A stretch of 64,000 bases of DNA, taken from the NCBI RefSeq assembly GCF_002313155.2, contig NZ_NWFK02000001.1, positions 868,001-932,000 on the forward strand, given 5' to 3'. A program made the translations under genes and the position numbers. Under the pieces are notes generated by a model that was not told the DNA's origin, made no database searches, and saw only the letters and a program-made list of their open reading frames with translations. Shown piece by piece: positions 9,359 through 18,432 of this stretch (its first letter is position 1; each line of letters starts with the position of its first letter). This DNA is from Psychrobacter sp. FDAARGOS_221. GTDB lineage: Bacteria; Pseudomonadota; Gammaproteobacteria; Pseudomonadales; Moraxellaceae.

Positions 9359-10456
9359 ATGATAAAGAAAGCCCCATTAGCCGCTATCAACCATAAGGGC
9401 ATTGCCCTACCCAGTGATGTTTTAAGATTAAATTTCAATGAAAATGCCTTAGGGATGCCGCCTAGTGCCAAGCAAGCCATTGCCGATCATATCAATCTGG
9501 CTTTTCGTTACCCTGATGAATACCGACGCAAGCTAATCTCGAAACTAGCCACACGACACAATGTCACCGAAAGCCAAATCTCTATGGGTAATGGTTCTAG
9601 TGAAAATATTCGCTCAGTTGTACAGATGCTAAATACTAAAGCACTCAGTCAAGGCTTAAAGTTTCAGGTCATTATCCCCACGCCAACTTTCCATTTTGCT
9701 GAACTATACGCCAGCTTGCTCAATATTCCAGTCGTGAGAGTGCCTTTAATCAGTGATGATTTTGCGATAGACCTTGAGACCATGCAATGTATTGCGGATA
9801 AATTTGATGGCATTAGTCTGTTTTATCTGGTCAATCCAAATAACCCAACCTCAACCATTATTAAGTCTAAGAAACTGCAAAAGTGTATTAAAGACGCACC
9901 TGATAATCACTACTTCTTATTAGATGAGGCCTATGGCGATTATGTTAGAGACCCAGGCTTCACCAGTGGTATCGACTTAATCAAGCAACAACTCTCAGAT
10001 AATATTATCGTTACTCGGACTTTCTCCAAGCTTTATGCCATGGCTGGACTGCGTGTTGGCTATGCCATTTCCAACGCATTAACCGTCAAGTCGCTAGAAT
10101 CTTTTATGTCGCTTGATAACACCAATCTAGCCGGCGCGCTTGCCGCCAGTGCAGCGTTAGATGACACCGAGTTTCGAGATTATGCCTTACAATCAAACAA
10201 TGAGGCCCGTCTTATTGTCGAGAATGCATTGGACGAGTTAGGGTTACGTTATTTGGACAGCCAGGCCTGCTTTGTGCTGCATGAGATAACCACCGAGGTG
10301 CCACTCTATCAGTCACGTATGGCTGAGCATAATATCTTGGTTGGTCGAGAGTTCTTACCAATTAGGGGTTATAACCGAGTATCACTGGGTACACCAGAGC
10401 AAATGCAGAAGTTTGTGACTACCTTAAAGCTTTTTCGTGATAAAAACTGGCTGTAG
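9359..10456 (+). CDS. PLP-dependent aminotransferase, HisC-like (class I/II)
   Basis: Fold-type I aminotransferase of 365 residues resembling histidinol-phosphate aminotransferases. Visible features are the N-terminal LNFNENALGMPPSA substrate loop, NGSSENI phosphate-binding turn, NPNNPT near residue 160, DEAYGDY near residue 190, and the PLP-binding lysine Lys224 in TRTFSKLYAMAGLRVGY, followed by the C-terminal arginine region VGREFLPIRGYNRVSLG. No other histidine gene is nearby, so it may instead act on aromatic or other amino acids. AAAAGG sits eight bases before the ATG. The gene stands alone. Confidence 0.9.
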   Translation: MIKKAPLAAINHKGIALPSDVLRLNFNENALGMPPSAKQAIADHINLAFRYPDEYRRKLISKLATRHNVTESQISMGNGSSENIRSVVQMLNTKALSQGLKFQVIIPTPTFHFAELYASLLNIPVVRVPLISDDFAIDLETMQCIADKFDGISLFYLVNPNNPTSTIIKSKKLQKCIKDAPDNHYFLLDEAYGDYVRDPGFTSGIDLIKQQLSDNIIVTRTFSKLYAMAGLRVGYAISNALTVKSLESFMSLDNTNLAGALAASAALDDTEFRDYALQSNNEARLIVENALDELGLRYLDSQACFVLHEITTEVPLYQSRMAEHNILVGREFLPIRGYNRVSLGTPEQMQKFVTTLKLFRDKNWL

Positions 10457-10670
10457 CAGCTGCAAAAACGAGACAAAAAAAAACTGTTCAACTTTTTCAA
10501 CATTTGTTCATTTTTTTATTGCGCTGAAAAAATTTTAGGTGTATATTTCGCAGCCACACTACTGTCTCGTTGCTTAAGCACTGTCAGGTTATAGCTATAC
10601 TGGCATATCTAAGGCTGGCGCTAAACATACGAGCTACTTAGACTAATCCCCTGCTTGGAGTATATTATTG

Positions 10671-11033
10671 ATGAAGGATTCTTTGTTTGGCGTCATATCA
10701 GCGGTGACTATAATTGTGGCCACTATGCTCTCTGCCTGTACCATATCGCCTAATACTGGCGATATCGATGTTAGCGGACCACCAACACCGATTTCTGTGC
10801 CGGTGATTATCAGTGTTCAAACTGATAATAACAAGCCTAAAAAGGAAGACAAGCCGCAAGATGAGGCAGATAAGTCAATTCATGCCTGTACGCTAAGCGC
10901 CTTTACCCATCAGTATCGTACAGAGAACACCAATAGAGGTCGCGCACGTTTCGATGTCAAAAAGCAATGCTTAAGAGAGTTTGATGAGATGTTCTGTCGT
11001 GACCAAGATATCAAGTGTACTGAATATAATTAA
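10671..11033 (+). CDS. Small lipoprotein of unknown function
   Basis: A 120-residue predicted lipoprotein: MKDSLFGVISAVTIIVATM followed by lipobox LSAC, with the lipidated cysteine near residue 23. The mature part has a Pro/Lys/Asp-rich linker (DNNKPKKEDKPQDEADK) and a C-terminal part with four cysteines (HACTL, KKQCL, MFCR, IKCTEY) that could form disulfides in the periplasm. I do not recognise the family. An in-frame TTG at 10668 exists, but GGAG at 10657-10660 fits the ATG at 10671. A bidirectional terminator follows. Confidence 0.75.
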   Translation: MKDSLFGVISAVTIIVATMLSACTISPNTGDIDVSGPPTPISVPVIISVQTDNNKPKKEDKPQDEADKSIHACTLSAFTHQYRTENTNRGRARFDVKKQCLREFDEMFCRDQDIKCTEYN

Positions 11034-11090
11034 CCTGACCCCATAAACTGTACTCAATACTCAACAGCATCTTGCTTAACGCTAAGCACA

Positions 11091-11123
11091 AAAAAAGCCT
11101 AACAATTATTGTTAGGCTTTTTT
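11091..11123. terminator. Bidirectional terminator between converging genes
   Basis: Perfect 13-bp stem AAAAAAGCCTAAC (11091-11103) with GTTAGGCTTTTTT (11111-11123) and a 7-base loop. The A-run and T-run on either side allow it to serve both the lipoprotein gene and the minus-strand dehydrogenase gene. Confidence 0.88.
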
Positions 11124-11169
11124 TATTGCAGTCTATATTTGTCGAAGCTATTTAATGTTTAAACAAGAA

Positions 11170-12432
11170 TTAGATATCAAACTCTAAAGCACGATCGCCT
11201 TGATCATCTTGAATACGGGTTGGCAGGCCGATTTTGTTAAGTAGATTGATAAATGGCTTCACATCCAGCTCTTCAACGTTTGCCATATGACCCACGTCCC
11301 ACTCACCAGTGGCCACTAAAATAGCAGCTGCGACAGGAGGGACGCCAGCAGTATAAGAGATACCTTGACTACCGACTTCGTTATAGGCTTCTTTGTGATC
11401 TGATACGTTGTAGATAAATACTTCAGTGTCTACCCCGTTAATCTTACCTTTAACTTTGTCACCAATACAGGTTTTACCGGTGTAGTTTGGTGCCAATGAG
11501 CTTGGGTCTGGTAGCACAGCTTTCACTACTTTCAGTGGTACCACTTCTTGACCTTCGGCAGTAATGACTGGCTGCTCAGATAATAAGCCTAAGCTTTGTA
11601 ATACGGTAAACACATTGATGTAATGATCACCAAAGCCCATCCAGAAACGAATGTTGGGTACATCTAAGTTCGCTGATAACGAGTGGATTTCGTCATGACC
11701 ACTTAGGTAGCTGTTTTGCTCACCAACCACAGGTAAATCATCAGTACGTTTGACTTCAAACATTTTGTTTGACTGCCACTGGCTGTTTTGCCAAGAGTAT
11801 ACGGTACCGGTAAATTCACGGAAATTAATCTCTGGGTCAAAGTTGGTAGCAAAGTACTTGCCATGGCTGCCGGCATTAATATCGATAATATCAATATCGG
11901 TTACCGAGCCTTTATCCATCATATCGTAACCAACGCGCGCGTACGCATTAACCACACCGGGATCAAAACCAGCACCTAAAATGGCGGTTACATTATTATC
12001 GGCACAGCGCTGTTTGCGCTTCCACTCGTAGTTGCCATACCAAGGCGGGGTCTCACAAATCTTGCGAGGATCTTCATGAATAGCAGTGTCAATATAAGCC
12101 ACACCGGTATCGATACAGGCTTCAAGAACGGTCATATTGACGAAAGCAGAACCCACATTAATCACAATTTGGGTGTCTGTTTGTTTGATTAACTCAGCTA
12201 CTGCTGCTGAGTCCATCGCATCGATGGCATGGGTATGCAAAGTCGCAGGTTGCTTAAAGCTACCTTTTTCTTTAACGCTTTCAGCAATGGCATCACATTT
12301 GGCTTTGGTACGAGAAGCAATATGAATCTCGCCCAATACATCATTGTGCATCGCACATTTATGGGCAACCACTTGCGCAACACCGCCTGCGCCTATGATC
12401 AATACATTACGTTTTGAAGCTTGAGTAGTCAC
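11170..12432 (-). CDS. Carboxynorspermidine/carboxyspermidine dehydrogenase (saccharopine dehydrogenase family)
   Basis: NADPH-dependent enzyme condensing aspartate semialdehyde with a diamine to give carboxy(nor)spermidine, the first step of the alternative polyamine route. The 420 residues start with a Rossmann motif VLIIGAGGVAQVVAHKC, then HIASRTKAKCD; INVGSAFVNM and GAGFDPGVVNAYAR are typical of the Lys1-like family. The start is GTG at 12432-12430, preceded on the minus strand by an excellent AAGGAGGA. The partner decarboxylase NspC is encoded upstream on the same strand, which makes this role more likely than lysine metabolism. A 217-base gap with a possible hairpin separates them, so they may not be strictly co-transcribed. 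Confidence 0.88.
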   Translation of the reverse strand: MTTQASKRNVLIIGAGGVAQVVAHKCAMHNDVLGEIHIASRTKAKCDAIAESVKEKGSFKQPATLHTHAIDAMDSAAVAELIKQTDTQIVINVGSAFVNMTVLEACIDTGVAYIDTAIHEDPRKICETPPWYGNYEWKRKQRCADNNVTAILGAGFDPGVVNAYARVGYDMMDKGSVTDIDIIDINAGSHGKYFATNFDPEINFREFTGTVYSWQNSQWQSNKMFEVKRTDDLPVVGEQNSYLSGHDEIHSLSANLDVPNIRFWMGFGDHYINVFTVLQSLGLLSEQPVITAEGQEVVPLKVVKAVLPDPSSLAPNYTGKTCIGDKVKGKINGVDTEVFIYNVSDHKEAYNEVGSQGISYTAGVPPVAAAILVATGEWDVGHMANVEELDVKPFINLLNKIGLPTRIQDDQGDRALEFDI

Positions 12433-12539
12433 TCTAAAAATCCTCCTTAGTGGGTCAGCTTATTTCTAGACAAGTGACGCCGTGAATGTTGTGCGTGAAT
12501 TAAAAAGGAAGAATTAGGAAAACCCACGCACCCGAATAA

Positions 12540-12592
12540 GATGTTAAAAAAGCCCGCAATTATAAAGTTAAATGCTCCATTATGCGAGCTTT
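12540..12592 (-). terminator. Possible terminator downstream of nspC
   Basis: On the minus strand AAAGCTCGCA pairs with TGCGGGCTTT (one mismatch, about 26-base loop), and the second arm runs into TTTTTT. The long loop makes it uncertain. Confidence 0.4.
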
Positions 12593-12649
12593 GATACTGT
12601 AAAATATACAAAAATTAGATGACAATTTAGGTTAATAAAAAAAGTTAGC

Positions 12650-13795
12650 TTAAGACAGGCTGGCCTTAAAGTCGTCATAGCCAAAGGTTTTTTGAACCTT
12701 AAGCTCGCCTTGCTCGTCACAAATAACAATCGCTGGCATCGCTACCCCATTGAACCAGTTTTTCTTAACCATGGTATAACCCGCTGCGTTACCAAACGCC
12801 ACTTTATCACCAATAGCCAATGGCTTATCTAGCGCATACTCACCGAAGATATCGCCTGCCAGACATGATTTACCATAAATAATGGTGCTGTCATCGGTCT
12901 CTTGCGATGTCATATGACAGTTGTCATCATTGATTTGAACCAGCGGAGCAGTTTCACGATAGATTAACAAATCCAGCATGTGCGCTTCGATTGACGCATC
13001 AACTACGGCCAACGGCTTACCGTTGTGCAAAGTATCTAATACTGTGGTTACCAGTTTGGCAGCGTTATGAATACAGGCTTCACCCGGCTCTAGATACACT
13101 TGCACCCGGTATTTTTCACTAAAGTCTTTTAAGCGCTGTGCTAATTTTTCAAGCGGATAGTCTGGTGCAATAAAGTGAATACCGCCGCCTAAGCTGACCC
13201 ATTCAAGTTGATGAAACAGATCACCAAACTTGTTTTCAATGTCATCAAGACTGGCACTAAAGGCCTCAAAGCTTTCGTTCTCACAGTTATTATGAATCAT
13301 CACGCCGGTGATGTGGTCAATAACAGGTTTTATTTTGTTAATGTCATGCTCGCCTAGACGACTAAAAGGACGGGCGGGATCAGCAATAATAAAAGATGAG
13401 TTGCTGGTTTTTGGATTAATACGCAAACCAACCGGCACACCTTTTGCCGTAGCTTGATCTTTGAACGCATGTAACTGATTAAAAGAGTTAAAGATAATCT
13501 TGTCAGCGTAGGTTAATACGTCATCAATTTCATCAGGGCTATAGGCCACACTATAAGCATGCGTTTCTTTATCTGACCCATCACCAAACTCTTCTTTGCC
13601 CAAGCGCACCTCATTCAGTGAGGACGATGTGGTGCCATGCAAATAAGGCGCCATCTCATCAAACACGCCCCAAGTGGCAAAGCACTTAAGTGCCAACAAC
13701 GCTTTTGCACCAGATAAATCACACAGCTGTTTAACAATCTCAAGGTTTTGCTTTAAGGCAGGGATATCAATTTGGTAATACGGTGTTTTTAGCAT
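12650..13795 (-). CDS. nspC: Carboxynorspermidine decarboxylase
   Basis: PLP enzyme of the alanine-racemase-fold (fold type III) decarboxylases that converts carboxynorspermidine or carboxyspermidine to norspermidine or spermidine in the cytoplasm. The 381 residues begin MLKTPYYQIDIPALKQNLEI, carry the PLP-binding lysine in LLALKCFATW near residue 52, the family run TTSSSLNEVRLG, WVSLGGGIHF and EPGEAC, and the catalytic C-terminal region YGKSCLAGDIFGEY. Length and motifs match NspC. An AGGAA site precedes ATG 13795. No speE or speD is in the window, so which diamine is used (putrescine or diaminopropane) cannot be read here. Confidence 0.93.
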   Translation of the reverse strand: MLKTPYYQIDIPALKQNLEIVKQLCDLSGAKALLALKCFATWGVFDEMAPYLHGTTSSSLNEVRLGKEEFGDGSDKETHAYSVAYSPDEIDDVLTYADKIIFNSFNQLHAFKDQATAKGVPVGLRINPKTSNSSFIIADPARPFSRLGEHDINKIKPVIDHITGVMIHNNCENESFEAFSASLDDIENKFGDLFHQLEWVSLGGGIHFIAPDYPLEKLAQRLKDFSEKYRVQVYLEPGEACIHNAAKLVTTVLDTLHNGKPLAVVDASIEAHMLDLLIYRETAPLVQINDDNCHMTSQETDDSTIIYGKSCLAGDIFGEYALDKPLAIGDKVAFGNAAGYTMVKKNWFNGVAMPAIVICDEQGELKVQKTFGYDDFKASLS

Positions 13796-13979
13796 AGACC
13801 ATTCCTAGGCAGTGAGTAATAAGGCAAACAGGTTTTTTGACCCTGCGATTATGGGTAGCCTTCAGTCAAAATTCAAGCAATTTTTGATGCTAAAGATGAT
13901 TTTAGTGGCGCCTATAAGCTGAGCTTTAAGCCATCACATTTTTGAGTATTTCAATAGCTAAGCGATTAAAGCTAACTAG

Positions 13980-14062
13980 CCAAAATAGTTGAATCAAACA
14001 AAAGCTAAATAAGATAAACTCTAAATAAAACAAACGCTAAATAAGATAAAAGATAAACCAGA
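13980..14062. repeat. Short degenerate repeat GCTAAATAAGATAAA
   Basis: The unit GCTAAATAAGATAAA occurs near 14004 and again near 14035, with a decayed copy CTCTAAATAAAAC between them. It is intergenic, upstream of nspC and beyond the end of the next minus-strand gene. Confidence 0.5.
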
Positions 14063-14075
14063 CAAATCTAACCCA

Positions 14076-14552
14076 CTATTCATTGATATCTTTTAACGGA
14101 AAATCAATCTTTTTGCCATTAGGATGAAATGCATAACAAACCACTTCCCTATCGCCATCTTCCCAGCTGGTAACGGTTGGTGTCAGCACCGACATTTCAT
14201 AATAAGACTTCTTATATGACTTACCGACATAACCTTTAAACTTGTCTTCGCACACATCAAGCATGCTGTTCAATAAGGTTTCAGTCTCCACATATTCTTT
14301 AGCCTCAGGCAGATTGAATATATAGTAAATCTCATTGTCATGCAGCGCCTGACAATCGACAATAGGAAAGTTATCTGCGGCGGTATTACGCGCCTCATCG
14401 ATGATGATGTCCTCTTCACTCGGGTCATCAAAGCACATGCCCACAAGCAAGTCATTGACTTCGCTGTCAACAACGATACTTTGGCTGTCTTGCTGTGAGC
14501 AGCTAACACCTAATATCGCTAACATCATCATAGCTACCCACCGATACTTCAT
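14076..14552 (-). CDS. Cysteine-containing lipoprotein of unknown function
   Basis: A 158-residue predicted lipoprotein: MKYRWVAMMMLAILG then a lipobox-like VSC at residues 16-18. The mature protein is acidic (VNDLLVGMCFDDPSEEDIIIDEARN) and contains MCFDDP, VDCQALHDNEIYYIF, LDVCEDKF and VVCYAF, so four cysteines besides the lipid-bearing one. The GxCFDDP...VDCxxxHDxEIYY pattern recalls septum-formation (Septum_form) domains of actinobacterial membrane proteins, but this is a resemblance by eye only. It stands alone between nspC and the VWA gene. Confidence 0.72.
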   Translation of the reverse strand: MKYRWVAMMMLAILGVSCSQQDSQSIVVDSEVNDLLVGMCFDDPSEEDIIIDEARNTAADNFPIVDCQALHDNEIYYIFNLPEAKEYVETETLLNSMLDVCEDKFKGYVGKSYKKSYYEMSVLTPTVTSWEDGDREVVCYAFHPNGKKIDFPLKDINE

Positions 14553-14683
14553 AAAACGCCCTTTTCTGTTTTAATTTAACTTTTTAACTGACTTTACTTA
14601 ACGGGTTTGCCCAGTCAGTAATTACAATCAACTTTATAGCCAATTATATAATACTTTATAATTTAATAACTTATCTAAGCCTA

Positions 14684-15928
14684 TTATCTGGCCAAATAAG
14701 TGGTCATATCTTCCACACCATGCAAGGTCATCGGATACATGTGCCCCTGCATGATCTTTTCAATCTCATTAATGGTATGCACATACTGCCAGTGTGCTTG
14801 CTCAACCGGATTAAGCCACGCCACCTTATCAAAGTGTTCTAATATGCGCTTTAACCATACCGCGCCTGGCTCAGGATTCATGTACTCGACACTGCCGCCC
14901 ACTGAAAACAGCTCATAAGGCGACATCGACGCATCCCCGACAAAAATCACTCGATATTCACGGCCGTATTTTTGTAGCAGCTCCATAGTAGGCGTACGCT
15001 CGGCATGACGGCGTTGATTGTTCTTCCACACAAAGTCATACAAACAGTTGTGAAAATAGAAAAACTCTAAGGTTTTAAATTCATTTTTGGCCGCTGAGAA
15101 TAAGCTTTCAAGTGCTTCAATATGCTCATCCATACTGCCGCCCACATCAAACAACATTAACACCTTAACTCGATTACGACGCTCTGGCTGCATATGAATA
15201 TCCAGCACCCCTTTTTGCGCTGTACGCTTAATGGTTTGCTCAATATCCAACTCATCGGCACTACCGGTACGGGCAAACTGACGCAAATTGCGCAGCGCCA
15301 TCTGTAATTGGCGAGTACCCAGCAGCTTATCATCATCGAGGTCACGGTATTTGCGTTGTTCCCAGACTTTGACCGCACTGCGTTTACGCGATTCACCGCC
15401 GACACGAACCCCTTCTGGGTGATCGCCATAAGCACCAAATGGAGAAGTGCCACCGGTACCGACCCATTTACTGCCACCTTGATGGCGCTCTTTTTGTTCT
15501 TTTAAGCGCTCTTCGAGTGCCTTCATCAGCTCCTCAAGTGAGCCGTATTTTTTGAGCAAACGACGCTGCTCTTCGGTTAAGTTTTTTGGATCAAGCTTTA
15601 AGTCGAGCCACTCTTTGGGAATGTGAGTCAGCTTCGACATCAGCTCATCGATATCTAAGCTATCGACACCTTCAAAATAGTCCGCCATGGCCCGATCAAA
15701 CTTATCAAAGTGACGCTCATCTTTGACCATACACAGCTTAATCAGCCGGTACATATCGTCACGACTGGCAAAGGTCCATAAGTCCTTGTTGTCGGGATCA
15801 TCCGCAGACAGCTCTGGATGTGGCTGACGCATCAAGCCCTTATCCAGCGCTGCATTTAAATCGAGTAGCTCACGGGTGCTAACTGGCACCCCATAAGCAC
15901 GCAAGGTATAAAACAATTTGACAAACAT
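14684..15928 (-). CDS. VWA domain protein, CoxE-like
   Basis: Cytoplasmic von Willebrand factor A protein of the CoxE/COG3825 type, 414 residues. An N-terminal helical region (FYTLRAYGVPVSTRELLDLNAALDKG) leads through a charged middle (EEQRRLLKKYGSLEELMKALEER) to the VWA domain, whose MIDAS motif is VLMLFDVGGSMDE near residue 257, followed by YFHNCLYDFVW and FVGDASMSPYEL. It lies 42 bases after the MoxR ATPase gene on the same strand. MoxR-VWA pairs are thought to act together as chaperones that insert metal cofactors or remodel protein complexes; the client is not evident here. Confidence 0.92.
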   Translation of the reverse strand: MFVKLFYTLRAYGVPVSTRELLDLNAALDKGLMRQPHPELSADDPDNKDLWTFASRDDMYRLIKLCMVKDERHFDKFDRAMADYFEGVDSLDIDELMSKLTHIPKEWLDLKLDPKNLTEEQRRLLKKYGSLEELMKALEERLKEQKERHQGGSKWVGTGGTSPFGAYGDHPEGVRVGGESRKRSAVKVWEQRKYRDLDDDKLLGTRQLQMALRNLRQFARTGSADELDIEQTIKRTAQKGVLDIHMQPERRNRVKVLMLFDVGGSMDEHIEALESLFSAAKNEFKTLEFFYFHNCLYDFVWKNNQRRHAERTPTMELLQKYGREYRVIFVGDASMSPYELFSVGGSVEYMNPEPGAVWLKRILEHFDKVAWLNPVEQAHWQYVHTINEIEKIMQGHMYPMTLHGVEDMTTYLAR

Positions 15929-15970
15929 AGCCGCCCTCTTGGTTCTAAATTAGAAACGATGTGCCAGCGA

Positions 15971-16852
15971 CTAGCGATTCATCAAGTTAGCAAAGCGCTG
16001 TAATAAGCTAATATCGGCTTCGTTTTTAAGCAGTGCACCATATAACGGCGGAATTGACTTTTCACCACGTAGGTTTTCTTCAAGCTCTTCTTGTGCCATG
16101 TCATCTGCTAATAGTAGCGTTAACCAATCAACCAACTCTGATGTTGAAGGCGGCTTTTTAAGCCCTTGTAAACTACGAAGCTTATAGAACACATTGAGCG
16201 CATCATTGACCAGTTTTTGTTGAATGTCTGGGAAATGCACCTCAACGATTTGGCGCATGGTTTCTTCATCTGGGAAGTCAATGTAATGGAAAAAGCAGCG
16301 ACGTAAGAATGCATCGGGCAGCTCTTTTTCGTTATTTGAGGTGATAATCACTACCGGACGCTTGTCAGCAGTGATGGTTTCACCCGTCTCATAAACATAA
16401 AACGACATTTTGTCCAACTCATGCAGCAAGTCGTTTGGAAACTCAATATCGGCTTTATCAATTTCGTCAATCAGCAACACGCTGCGCTGTTCTGAGGTAA
16501 AGGCTTCCCACAATTTACCAGGCTTAATGTAGTTGTTGATGTCATACACTTTGTCATCGCCCAGTTGTGAATCACGTAGACGCGAAACAGCGTCGTACTC
16601 ATACAGACCTTGCTCCGCTTTGGTCGTCGACTTAATGTGCCAAGTAATCAGTGGCATACCTAAACTTTGTGCCACTTCTTCCGCCAATAAGGTCTTACCT
16701 GTTCCTGGCTCACCTTTAATCAGTAAAGGCTTTTGCAAGGTGATGGCGGCATTGACCGCAAGCTGTAAGTCATCGGTAGCAATATAGCTTTGGGTACCTG
16801 AAAATTGGGTATTTTGGGCGTGTTGTTGATTATTATCAATGTCTTGGCTCAT
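15971..16852 (-). CDS. MoxR-family AAA+ ATPase
   Basis: AAA+ ATPase of the MoxR group, 293 residues. Walker A is GEPGTGKT near residue 47, Walker B VLLIDEIDKAD near residue 124, sensor 1 VIITSNNEKELPDAFLRRC with the arginine finger, and sensor 2 in the C-terminal helical lid (LKKPPSTSELVDWL). A Gln/Asn-rich N-terminal tail precedes the ATPase. It is the upstream gene of a two-gene unit with the VWA protein and probably acts with it on a protein complex. ATG at 16852. Confidence 0.94.
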   Translation of the reverse strand: MSQDIDNNQQHAQNTQFSGTQSYIATDDLQLAVNAAITLQKPLLIKGEPGTGKTLLAEEVAQSLGMPLITWHIKSTTKAEQGLYEYDAVSRLRDSQLGDDKVYDINNYIKPGKLWEAFTSEQRSVLLIDEIDKADIEFPNDLLHELDKMSFYVYETGETITADKRPVVIITSNNEKELPDAFLRRCFFHYIDFPDEETMRQIVEVHFPDIQQKLVNDALNVFYKLRSLQGLKKPPSTSELVDWLTLLLADDMAQEELEENLRGEKSIPPLYGALLKNEADISLLQRFANLMNR

Positions 16853-17339
16853 AACAAAGTTCTCGCTGGCTAATGGTGAGTTATCTAAGTAAAAATAAGG
16901 TTAAATATAACAAATAAAACAACAAACAGAAATTTAATACTGTTATTTATAGCGTTTGTATTTATAGCAACTGAGTCATGCTTGAGTGATTCTAGATTGA
17001 TGGATATCAGTGAGGTGATATTATCTAAACTAATCACCTAGTCTAGGCAAATACTGAGGTTTTGCAAGTGCAGGGCATTGTTAATAAGAATATTGCTAGC
17101 GAAAGAGCTGCCATAATCAGCAAAACAAAATGCTTTCTTATCGCAATCGTCTTATGCCAGTTAGTGATATAACTAATTTAAAACAGAGTGTTATAAAAGA
17201 AAGAGATATAAAAGAGAGGGGTATAAAAAGAAGCCGGTATAAAAAAATGGGTTATTAAAGAGGTGGATTCAAGTGTTACCACACTAAAAGTAGTAACACT
17301 TGATTGATAGTAGACTTAATTAATAGTGACAGGTGAGCG
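16853..17339. other. Intergenic region with degenerate repeats and an 11-bp hairpin
   Basis: About 490 bases. Near 17186-17265 a TATAAAAGA-like unit recurs about five times with a period near 16 bases. At 17269-17303 an 11-bp perfect hairpin (TCAAGTGTTAC / GTAACACTTGA) lies downstream of the minus-strand gene ending at 17340 and may mark its 3' end. No coding potential is seen. Confidence 0.5.
17269..17303 (-). terminator. Hairpin at the 3' side of the membrane-protein gene
   Basis: Perfect 11-bp inverted repeat with a 13-base loop, 37 bases after the stop at 17340. There is no T-run, so termination is uncertain. Confidence 0.4.
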
Positions 17340-18119
17340 CTATGATTTTGGCTTATCGTTTGGGCCTTTAGTTGGTTTAGTCACTGTTTTTTCTATAGGC
17401 TTCTCTGCAGTTTTAACTGTAGGCTCAGGCTGCTTAACGGGCTTGCTGTCTACTGTTCTATCAGCTGGTTTGGCTAACATTTCATCTTGTTTCTCTGCTG
17501 GTTTAGCAGGCTGTTTTCTTGCCTTATTGCTAAGCTTAGTTGCTTCCGATTTTAAGCTTTTGAACAAGCCCTTTGACTTGGTATTGGTTTCTACCTTTTC
17601 GCCATCAACTTCTTGTACTATTTGTGCATAATTGGCAGAAGCCAGCTCTAATTGGCGCTGTTCTTCTAGGCGCTCTTGCTCACGCATACGGTCAGAATTT
17701 GACTCAATGACACTTCTAATCATTTGCCAAATAAATCCAAGCACCAGTCCCACAGAAAACACCACTAAAATAGGCAATAAACTGCGCATAGCCATGCCTG
17801 GCTCTTTCATCAAGATGCCATATATCACACCAATGCTTGCCGGTGCAATATCACCAGAGTCACCTGCTGCTGAACCAGGTGCCATCAATACTGAAAAAAC
17901 GGCCAACCAGCTCATGCCACCAATAGGGCTTGGTAATACTTTGACCACAAACAACCAAAGTAATAGCACCACAATTGAGAACCCGATATAAGCATACATG
18001 GGCAGCATATCAGGTGGCACATCTGCCACAAAATTACTCCACCAAATGGTCAATCGGCTTGCTGCTTCACTGATATCATCAAGTGGTAAATTAGAAACTA
18101 TATTGCGTAACCAGTCCAT
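17340..18119 (-). CDS. Membrane protein of unknown function with charged C-terminal tail
   Basis: A 259-residue protein with three likely membrane helices: near residues 42-62 (YIGFSIVVLLLWLFVVKVL), 66-85 (IGGMSWLAVFSVLMAPGSA) and 110-132 (MRSLLPILVVFSVGLVLGFIW). A coiled-coil-prone stretch (NSDRMREQERLEEQRQLE) and a long Lys/Pro/Glu-rich tail (about residues 165-259, KPAEKQDEMLAKPADRTVD) follow and should be cytoplasmic or extended. I do not recognise the family. It is monocistronic, with no informative neighbour. ATG at 18119. Confidence 0.75.
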   Translation of the reverse strand: MDWLRNIVSNLPLDDISEAASRLTIWWSNFVADVPPDMLPMYAYIGFSIVVLLLWLFVVKVLPSPIGGMSWLAVFSVLMAPGSAAGDSGDIAPASIGVIYGILMKEPGMAMRSLLPILVVFSVGLVLGFIWQMIRSVIESNSDRMREQERLEEQRQLELASANYAQIVQEVDGEKVETNTKSKGLFKSLKSEATKLSNKARKQPAKPAEKQDEMLAKPADRTVDSKPVKQPEPTVKTAEKPIEKTVTKPTKGPNDKPKS

Positions 18120-18432
18120 GCAATGCTCAGTCTACAATTAATTAATTTAAATTTAAATCTTCGATTTGTTAGGCAGTATTCTACCATGACTTGATGAATA
18201 ATAAACCTATCATGGCGGCATCTATGCCCTGCTCTGCCCTCTCATCATACAAAATAGTACGCTGATTAAGCTATCAGAAACCACTAAACGCTGCTGTTAG
18301 CTCGTTTTAATTTTAGCCTATTTTAAATGTTTTTTGATGAAAAAGAAAAAGCTATCTGTCTATTACTCACCAAAACAACGTTAACTTAAAGCTATCACTC
18401 ATCTTCTATAGCACTTCTTTATGAGGGAAAAG
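18120..18432. other. Intergenic region, nothing recognised
   Basis: About 310 AT-rich bases between two minus-strand genes. It presumably contains the promoter of the membrane-protein gene. No ORF, hairpin or repeat stands out. Confidence 0.5.

Noticed and set aside
11170..12432. Lysine-pathway saccharopine dehydrogenase
   Set aside because: The fold is shared, but adjacency to nspC and absence of lysine genes favour the polyamine role.
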